From Amborella trichopoda (lineage: Eukaryota > Streptophyta > Magnoliopsida > Amborellales > Amborellaceae): a stretch of DNA of 64,000 nucleotides. Below the pieces are notes generated by a model. That model saw only the letters and a list, made by a program, of their open reading frames with translations. It ran no database searches and was not told where the DNA came from. The translations under genes were made by a program, and so were the position numbers. The DNA lies in contig NW_006499705.1 of assembly GCF_000471905.2 (NCBI RefSeq), positions 5,363,750 through 5,427,749 of the forward strand, written 5' to 3'. This document shows, in pieces, positions 57,030-64,000 of the stretch. Within the stretch, counting starts at the first letter, position 1. The number at the start of each line of letters is the position of its first letter.

Positions 57030-59470
57030 TCACCACACCTTCCATTCTCCCATGAGGCCTAAAATGTCCCCCCACAAATTAAGACTCCCAGTGCTAGCCA
57101 ACCCAACCACACTTGGACTGCAAGCAGCTACACTCCAATAACCAGATCTTATCTCCTCTTTCAACTGCTCCTTCTCCCACCCACAATAACCATCATAAAA
57201 CCTAAAATCCCCCACATTCACCACCTTTCTCCTAACCATTTCAGCTGCACAACCCACACTCTCTTTTGTCCCATAGTACAGGCCTTTCATCACCTCATCA
57301 AACACACCACTCTCTCCTACATGTTCATCCTCACCACATAGACCTAACAAGAACAAGCCCTCCTCTAAAGGCCCTCCGAAAAATAAAGGTAGATCCGAGA
57401 ACGTCTTGTACACGTCGAGATCTTTTGATTGCGTCTCTTTGATGGACATGAGAGAGGGGCGATTGAGGATTACGCCGAAGGGGCCAGGCCTGGTATTTGA
57501 TAAGAGGAGGATGACAGTGCGCTCAAATATGTGAACTCCGTCGAGCTTCTCTGTTGCGACTAGCAAGCAACCTGCCTCTAGTTCGTGAAGTGGGTGAACC
57601 CATTTATCACTCAGTGCGACGGATGGGGGTTCAGAGTCGAGGTTAGAGCTGGTGTTTGGATCGAGCCTTTGCGCATTAGCGTTGGCCACGAGCCTCGCTC
57701 GAAAGGATCGCCAATCAGAGTCGACCAATGGCTCGTATTCGCCGTCGGGATTTTGGAGGGTGCATCCTTTGGTTTAAAAACAAAAAGGATGTGATCAGAG
57801 ATGTCTAGTTGCGAATTGCGATTAAGTAGATTGCATGAAAACTCAATAATTGAATGAATAAAAACATTACTTCTAATCAAATAATATATGGAAATAAATG
57901 ACTTATTTGTAAGAATCCTATCAAGTGTAAACAAACCCCCCAAAAAAAAAAAAAAAAAACCCACAGATTTAGGATTACTTCAACAGGCAATAGTTGTATT
58001 TTGAAGCCACTTGCACAGATTTTGAAAGGCTAAACATGTCAAAAATGCAAGTAACGCCTAGGGGTGGCAATGGACTTCAATAGACTCAGACCCAATGGGT
58101 AGACGCAACCTCGGGTCTGGGTTCAAAACCTGGACCCGAATACCGGTCCAAGTCTCCAGCCGGGCCTGACCCGAATAATATGGGTATATGTTATGTGGGT
58201 ATTCATAAATGTTGCCAATACATTTGTTTCTTAGGAATTTATAGTTATTACATAAAGCACTAAGGAATGTGGGTATACATGGTATTCATAAATGTTGCAT
58301 AATACTATAAATATTGCCAATAATATGATATATGATGGTAAAAAAAGTAAATAAAAAAAAACATCGTCAAGTTCTGAAATGGCAATGGACTCAACCGGAC
58401 TCAAGGTCCAAGTATGAATCTAAATTTTGGACCTGACAGGTCAAATCTGGGTCCAGCCAGACCTACCCGTTGCCACCCCCTAGTAACGCTTATACAAAAG
58501 TTCTCAACTTAAAAGAGCTCAAGGCACTTTTTTTATCATCTTAATTTCTCAATGATAAAGATGGCTAATGTACGACATTGATCTGATCCAGAAAGGTCCG
58601 GGCTTGACCTGCCGAGACCATTCTTTGGGTTTAGATCCGAACCCGGCTTGGTTCGACCAACCCGACTAGCAGCTCTAGTCGGGATTGTTGATCGGACTGT
58701 TTCTTTTCGTGGAATGGATATAAAGTGTATACAAGTGGCACAAATTTTTCCTTTAAACAGCAAAAAAAAGCTTCAAAATCGAGATTAGCGTGCCGGGACT
58801 CGCCCCCTTACCGAGGCGAGTTACTACGCAGAGTCTAGCGCAAGGCTAAAAGACCTTCAAGAAATTAAAAAAAAAATTAAGAAACTTTTTGAAAAAAAAT
58901 AAGAAACATCTTAAAAGTCATTTCAGACGGGAACCTTTAAAAAGTCAAAACAACGTTAAAAAAGCAGAGAAACATGGATTTTTAAGAAAATACAATTTAT
59001 AATTTAGAGTATTTTTTAAGAAAATACAATTTATAATTTAGAGTATTTTTGAAAAAAAAAATTATTATGACAAAAAAACACCAACCAATCTTAGCTAAAT
59101 AGATCTAAATCATGTATGAAAAATTGTACAATATATTTTTTATTTTATTTTATGCAAGTTTTCATTTTCGTTTTTTAAGTTTTAAAGTGCCTCGAGTTGC
59201 ACACACAACTCAGGCTTCGCCCTAACTCGGCCAATACTACAAGTTGACTCGGACGAGTCCTGGTACACCGATTGAGATAAAATCAGAAAAATTGCAAGAC
59301 AACTCACTGGTGATCGAAGAGTGTGAGGTGCCACCAGCTTCATTTCTATGGAAATTCAAGTTGGTTTTCTTCTTGTGGAAAAAGAGTCGACTTGGCCTGT
59401 TGAAATTTGTGGAATGTAGTGTAGGATTTAATGATTTCCAAGTGAGAGAACACATTTCCAATATCATCAT
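57030..59470 (-). CDS. UPF0301/DUF179 (AlgH/YqgE-like) protein, probably plastid-targeted
   Basis: Two exons on the minus strand: 59308-59470 and 57030-57766. Exon 2 opens after a CAAAG acceptor and has no in-frame ATG before its upstream stop, so another exon is required. The minus-strand frame at 59308-59470 starts with Met, is rich in Ser, Thr, Asn and Lys, lacks early acidic runs, and ends at an ideal ACCA|GTGAGT donor. Phase 1 to GA|TGC joins in frame, giving ...SSITRCTLQNPDGEYEPLVDSDWRSF. Total 900 nt, 299 aa, about the usual plant length of 300-325. Exon 2 carries the DUF179 core from WVHPLHELEAGCLLVATEKL, then GVILNRPSL, FFGGPL, and a C-terminal RFYDGYCGWEKEQL ending in GLMGEWKVW. The function is unknown; bacterial relatives are small single-domain proteins. 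Three in-frame Met codons (59470, 59467, 59455) compete as start. The 1.5 kb intron holds two hAT-like elements. Confidence 0.8.
58059..58482. mobile_element. hAT MITE (TAGGGGTGGCAA ends) in DUF179 intron
   Basis: 424 bp between TAGGGGTGGCAATGG and CCGTTGCCACCCCCTA, flanked by GTAACGCC (58051-58058) and GTAACGCT (58483-58490), 7 of 8 identical. The interior has GGGTC/GACCC-rich ends around an AT-rich core. Non-autonomous. Confidence 0.85.
58785..59269. mobile_element. hAT-like element in DUF179 intron, related to the PAA2 intron 8 element
   Basis: Ends GCGTGCCGGGACTCG and, in reverse complement, GTGTACCAGGACTCG match at 12 of 15 positions. Flanks AATCGAGA and GATTGAGA agree at 6 of 8. Subterminal CCGAGGCGAGTTACT is shared with 13086-14022. 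It stops 38 bp short of the exon 1 donor of the DUF179 gene. Confidence 0.6.
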
Positions 59471-59489
59471 CCTCTCTCCACCTCTTTAT

Positions 59490-59498
59490 TTCTCCCCC

Positions 59499-59531
<33 letters not shown>

Positions 59532-59760
59532 GATCTTCTTTCTCTCTCCTCTTATCTATATTTATCTTCTCCCCTTTCCTCTCTCTCCTCTGATCTTTTT
59601 TCTATTTCTTATCTTCCCCTTTCTCTCTCTTCCTCTCCTCTGATCCTTTTTCTCTCTCTCCTCTTATCTATATCTCTCTTCTCCCCCTTTCTCTCTCCTT
59701 CCCTTTTCTTCTCTGTTCTGTGCTCTCTCTCGCTCTTTCCTCAGCCTTCAGCAGTTGTCC
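59490..59760. repeat. CT-rich repeat upstream of the DUF179 gene
   Basis: Read on the gene's strand this is a GA-rich stretch directly upstream of exon 1, built of loose units such as CTCCTCTGATC(T/C)TTTT and CTTATCTATAT. A plus-strand frame of 196 codons crossing it is low complexity and antisense to exon 1. Confidence 0.7.
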
Positions 59761-59884
59761 ACAATCATAAATGCTTTATTCTCTCTCTCTCTAAAGTAAT
59801 GGTAAGCACTTCTATATACAAAATTTTGGTGTAAAAAAAATAAAACAGTTTGGTGTCACATTCTCAACCTCTCATGTTCTAAAA

Positions 59885-60252
59885 TATAAAGTTTATATAA
59901 GGTTGCAGTCTTATACTGTTGAAGTAAGGTACACCTAAAAAATCCGTGTTCTGGCAAAGGAGAACCCTCCAACTGATCATTTAGACCTTGAGATGAATAG
60001 ACATTAAAAGAAAAAAGAATTTTAAGTTAAAAAAATAGTGTATTTTGAAAAAATATATCTAAACCATCTATTTTCAAGTGTTTTTTGATCAGCTCGATTT
60101 GTACTATTTTTCAAATTTTAAACCATATAGTTGTGGATAAAAAATATTTTGAAGCCATAGTAAAGTGTTCGACAATGAAACAACATCTCTAAATAGATTT
60201 TATAGGTGCTCCTTGCTTTTACAGTATAAGGAGGAAACCTAAACCTCACCCC
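59885..60252 (-). mobile_element. MITE, GTTTGTATAGAGCC family, perfect 9-bp duplication
   Basis: Flanked by GTTCTAAAA at 59876-59884 and 60253-60261, 9 of 9. Left end AAAGTTTATATAAGG; right end AAACCTAAACCTCACCCC. Interior follows 32301-32648. Confidence 0.75.
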
Positions 60253-60389
60253 GTTCTAAAACCAACCCATGAATGCTTCATTCTCTTGCAGCTTTCCACT
60301 TTTCAGCATGGGCAATTGGATATGTTTGACACGTGGCAGCATATGAAGTTCACAAATCCACTCCTTGTCCATGAAATGCTTCTATGATC

Positions 60390-60720
60390 TGAGGTAGGTG
60401 CCTATCGGTTTGAAATTTTTATGATATTTTTATGATATTATGGAGATTCATTTTTATCTCTAACCATAAAATTTAAATTTTTTAAAATAATATATAATTG
60501 AATATATCTATAAATACTTGAAAATAGATGGCCCAGATAATACGTTCCAAAACACATTATTTTTAATAATTTAAAACTTTTTTTTTCACATCCATATATC
60601 TCGAAGCTAAAATAGTCAAATCGACTTATATAATTAATTGGAGTGACAACTTTTTTTCTGTGAATTTTTTAAGTATGCCTTATTTCTATAGTGTAAGGTT
60701 GGCACGTTATAAATTTTTTA
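60390..60720 (+). mobile_element. Partial MITE, GTTTGTATAGAGCC family
   Basis: Starts inside the interior (GGTTTGAAATTTTTATGATAT) and runs to AAGTATGCCTTATTTCTATA. The opposite orientation to 59885-60252 places two copies tail to tail within about 0.8 kb. No duplication found. Confidence 0.45.
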
Positions 60721-61079
60721 TTTTTTTTCTGCTTTTATTTTATTTTATTTTAATGCGTATTTTATTGGTGGAACTTTTTGAGAGCCAGAGATCCAGGTTC
60801 CACCAATTTTGCCTCCTCCATTTGTTGTGGGAGTTGGAAGCCACAATACAGCAGCAGGATGTTTTGCGCGCCTCCTAAAATGTTTTAGTAAGCCACCCCT
60901 TCCATGCCAAGGCATGGAAATCACAGCTTTCATGATTTGTGGAGGTGGGGGTTTTGGCGGCCCCCCCTCCACCAATCAAATGAACTGGGGGCTTTAGCGA
61001 CCCCCCATCAACCAATCACACACTCTTAAATTCTCTTTTCGCTATATTGCTTATGAAGGACCGTATTACTCCAAGAAAA
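60721..61079. other. Short GC-rich duplicated hairpin region
   Basis: The phrase GGGGGTTTTGGCGGCCCCCC at about 60952 is followed 34 bp later by GGGGGCTTTAGCGACCCCCC; both are imperfect hairpins followed by TC(C/A)ACCAATCA. No gene seen around them. Confidence 0.6.
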
Positions 61080-61310
61080 ATTTCATGAGAAGAGTTTAAT
61101 CTTTGGTAAAAAGTGGTCAAAATTAATTTTGATTATTAGATGTGAAACTAGATGGCTGCATTTATTCCATTGACCAAGCTCGAACTTCAAAATAATTTTT
61201 TTCAGATTTTGTAAAACACTTAAGCTATCAGATTTCACATGGGATGGTTATAAGTAATTGTGACCTCCTTGTATCAAATATACGTGGTCTCATTACATAC
61301 AATTCCTAAA
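61080..61310. mobile_element. MITE, GGATTGTATACAATGA family, degenerate
   Basis: The right end GTGGTCTCATTACATACAATTCC is preserved and the left is decayed. Interior (TTGATTATTAGATGTGAAACT, TTTATTCCATTGACCAAGCT) follows 31612-31850. Confidence 0.55.
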
Positions 61311-61496
61311 CTAAATAACTCTTAACCAACCGATCTTTATCCGATAGTCGTCGGAAAGGAGCAAATATCAATATTATACTTGACAAATAAGGCTAGTGCC
61401 GACCTGTGAAATTGTACTTATAGTCTCATTAAGATGAACGGTAGATGATATGCAAATGAAGTTATGTAAAAGAGTGCCAATAATATGCGCACATTG

Positions 61497-61842
61497 GAGC
61501 ATATATTGTACACCTACTCCCTCGGGCAAAAGACTAACTTGGGAAGACTTATTTAATCCAAACTTCCAGGAACCACCTAAAAATCACTAGATGATTATGT
61601 TGAAATAGATAATCTGAATTTTGAGTTTTTTGGTACTTAGATCTCACCCTTCAAAATTTTGACGGTTTCTATTCAATCTTCGTGCATTGTGTTTTTTCAA
61701 GCACATGCACAACGTAACTTGGATTCTTTTTTTATTATTATTGAATATAACATATGGGTTGAAGATGCCACATTCTTCAATTTTGGGTCCTAAAATTACT
61801 CCTAAATTGGGTTTTTACTTGAGGGAGTAAATAGACAACACG
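61497..61842. mobile_element. TIR element with CTACTCCCTC / GAGGGAGTAAATAG ends
   Basis: Left TGTACACCTACTCCCTCGGGC pairs with right TACTTGAGGGAGTAAATAGACAACA. Interior contains TTAGATCTCACCCTTCAAAA, shared with sequence near 36410-36530. No coding capacity and no duplication resolved. Confidence 0.5.
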
Positions 61843-62265
61843 CTTCCTCAAGAGCATGAAATCTTTTGGAGATATATAAAAATACCAGTACTCGAAGGCA
61901 TGGCAGCACACTACATCTTTTATTAGGGGTGGCAATGGCTTCCGGGTTACCCGGACTGGGCCCATGGGCGGTTGCCACTGCAATCGAAGCTTACCCATAT
62001 TTTTCAAGTCGGCGAATAATAATATATTGGTGAACTAAACTATTAGTAATAAATCAATTTTATTTTTTAAAAAAAAGGCAGAGAAATCGGGTAAAAAATA
62101 CAGATCGCCAAAAAATCAGGTAAGTTATATAATCATGAATACATCGGATTTGGCTAAAAAAAAAATAGATTGAAAAAATCAGATATGTAAAGATGGCATT
62201 ATATGATTATGATTTACGGTTATTGTATAAAAATGTTATGGCCATTCCTAGTGTCATTACAATAA

Positions 62266-62657
62266 GGGAAAAGTTTATATAGAGCCGAAGCTCTAACCAT
62301 CAAATTAGAGCCTACCCCAAAAATTTCAATAGAAGAGATTGTTTTGATGCTTAAATATCCTCAAATTGATAATCTCGACATTAAGATGCATGGACATGAG
62401 AAAAAAATGGATTTCAAGTTTTGGAAATAGTATATTTTGTAACGCATTTTTTTCCTGTCAATTTTCAAGATTTTCAAATTTTCATCGATCTGTCGATCTA
62501 TACTATTTTTTAAACTTTAAACTTTATAAATAAAAATGGAAATATATTTTAAGGCTATTACAATGATTTTCAATATTGAAACCATATTTCTAGATACTAT
62601 TTGAAGGTAGGCTCTAATTTGATTGTTTAGAGCCGAGGCTCTATACAAACTGCACCC
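62266..62657 (-). mobile_element. MITE, GTTTGTATAGAGCC family, 9-bp duplication (7/9)
   Basis: Flanks TTACAATAA (62257-62265) and TTAAAGTAA (62658-62666). Ends GGGAAAAGTTTATATAGAGCC and GGCTCTATACAAACTGCACCC. Confidence 0.8.
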
Positions 62658-62700
62658 TTAAAGTAATACTTGACAATTCATTGTCTAGACTTTTAATAAA

Positions 62701-63067
62701 GGGAAAAGTTTATATAGAGCTGAGGCTCTAAACAATCAAATTTGAGCTACTTTAAAAATATCAGTAGAAGAGGTTGTTTTAATGCCCAAATATCTTCAAA
62801 TTTATCATCTTGATATCAAGATGCATGGACATGAGAAATAAATAGATTTCAAGTTTTGGAACATATTTTTAGACCGTCAATTTTCAAGTTTTCATAGATC
62901 TGTCGATCTACACTATTTTTGACGCTTTGAACTTTATAAATAAATATGAAAATATATTTTAAGGCTATCACAAAGATTTCCAATAATGAAACCACATTTC
63001 TCGACACTATTTGAAGGTATGCTCTAATTTGATTGTTTAGAGCCTAGGATCTATACAAACCACGTCC
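62701..63067 (-). mobile_element. MITE, GTTTGTATAGAGCC family, perfect 9-bp duplication
   Basis: Flanked by TTTAATAAA at 62692-62700 and 63068-63076, 9 of 9. Same orientation as the copy 43 bp upstream, but with its own duplication, so it arrived by a separate insertion. Confidence 0.85.
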
Positions 63068-63261
63068 TTTAATAAATCCTTAATAAATCCAGCAATAATA
63101 CTTTTTTTTGTTGTCATCACAGTCATATTTATTGGAAGCATAAAATGATACAATAGCAATAATATTAAACACAAAAAATACATTAGTAAATAACAAGAAC
63201 CGTGAACGAGGGTATATAATCATTGTTCACAAAATAAAAAATACCCTCAATATAGGATGGA

Positions 63262-63510
63262 AAATTGTTTCATGCGGGCTGGACCGCATTTCTATATATG
63301 CGGTCAAGAAAGTGTAAAGCATCTATCCTAAAAATGGGTGCAAGTATTTGTTTCATCTAAAAACAATGGAAACTAATGGTCTAAATGTTTTCTCACTAGA
63401 ATTATTTTTTTTAGTTTTTTAAATTTATTTATTTTTCTATATTCATAATCTCCATGTTAGATATGTGGGTTTAGCCGCATAGAAACCGGGTCCATATAGG
63501 ATTGCAATTA
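63262..63510 (-). repeat. Dispersed repeat, inverted copy of 23880-24180
   Basis: GGGCTGGACC, TGTAAAGCATCTATCC, GAAACTAATGGTCTAAATG and CGCATAGAAACCGGGTCC appear in the inverse order and strand to the copy in YGGT intron 1. Confidence 0.6.
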
Positions 63511-64000
63511 ATTAGAACTCAAAACAAATACCTAAATATATAAAATAATCGTCCGTCCAAAATAATATATTGTATACACCAATAAAATAAAATAAAAATA
63601 TGAAATCAAACTTCTATATGCAAAACTAAAGGAACAAAACGCTTAAGTAAATTAAAATCTCACGCTGCATTCGTATATTTGCCAAAATCTTTAGAATTAT
63701 TGAATTTCTCTCTTACTCCTTATAAGGATGCTCTAGGTTAAAAAAAAAAAAAACATTGGGTTGCTCTTCTTCTAACTCTATTTATTATTTTGATATATAA
63801 GATTGTTTCGATATCTTACTTTTTGGATAATATATTGCTTATAAGTTTTTGTACATTTTTTTTAAGGGAACTTATTGGTAAATTTTTTGATAGAATATTT
63901 TTTAAAATCAATCTTATTAATTTACTCCGACTATTAATGCACTTATCTTTAAACCAAAATTTAATATTATTAAGTAAATAAAGAAATAAAAGTTCTAGAG
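63511..64000. other. AT-rich window edge, no gene seen
   Basis: Very AT-rich with an A-run near 63740. A 63-codon frame at 63790-63981 is made of Phe, Leu and Ile codons expected from AT-rich DNA and matches no family I know. Confidence 0.4.

Noticed and set aside
59244-59834. Plus-strand open frame of 196 codons
   Set aside because: Antisense to exon 1 of the DUF179 gene and continuing into a CT-rich repeat.

Overview
The window is nuclear DNA of a flowering plant. Its genes have many GT-AG introns, it is AT-rich with long CT/GA microsatellites, it is packed with small transposons, and its proteins are plant-specific families. Species cannot be read from the sequence. Exon joins below were worked out by hand from splice sites, phase and remembered family sequences; no alignment was run.

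Five protein genes are supported. (1) 5424-6050 (+) is an intronless plant membrane protein with about four hydrophobic segments. (2) 8117-19054 (-) is a complete 17-exon copper P1B-type ATPase of the chloroplast thylakoid (PAA2/HMA8), 900 aa. (3) 23067-30719 (+) is a three-exon YlmG/YGGT-family protein, 240 aa, with a 5 kb second intron. (4) 38454-50037 (+) is a complete 22-exon Argonaute of the AGO1/AGO5/AGO10 clade, best placed as AGO5, 1034 aa, with an intact slicer tetrad and an unusual repeat-built N-terminus. (5) 57030-59470 (-) is a two-exon UPF0301/DUF179 (AlgH/YqgE-like) protein, 299 aa, whose transit-peptide-like exon 1 lies 1.5 kb from the main exon. A decayed, internally amplified fragment of the Argonaute gene sits about 4.8 kb downstream of it (about 54780-55600).

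The rest is mostly transposon fossils. One MITE family of roughly 370-390 bp (ends like GTTTGTATAGAGCC) is present in about 16 copies, several with perfect 9-bp target duplications, as in Mutator-like elements. A second family (ends like GGATTGTATACAATGA) has five to seven copies. hAT-type elements with 8-bp duplications lie in introns of PAA2, the YGGT gene and the DUF179 gene. A 1.6 kb foldback element with about 340-bp inverted arms and a CT/GA palindromic minisatellite fills part of the YGGT intron 2. There are also an RTE-type LINE tail, a probable tRNA-derived SINE, one deleted LTR element, and several short tandem arrays.

The copper ATPase acts in plastids; the YGGT and DUF179 families have plastid links too, but nothing suggests a functional cluster. 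The genes sit in ordinary eukaryotic arrangement with separate promoters. The Argonaute would act in small-RNA silencing of elements like those that surround it.
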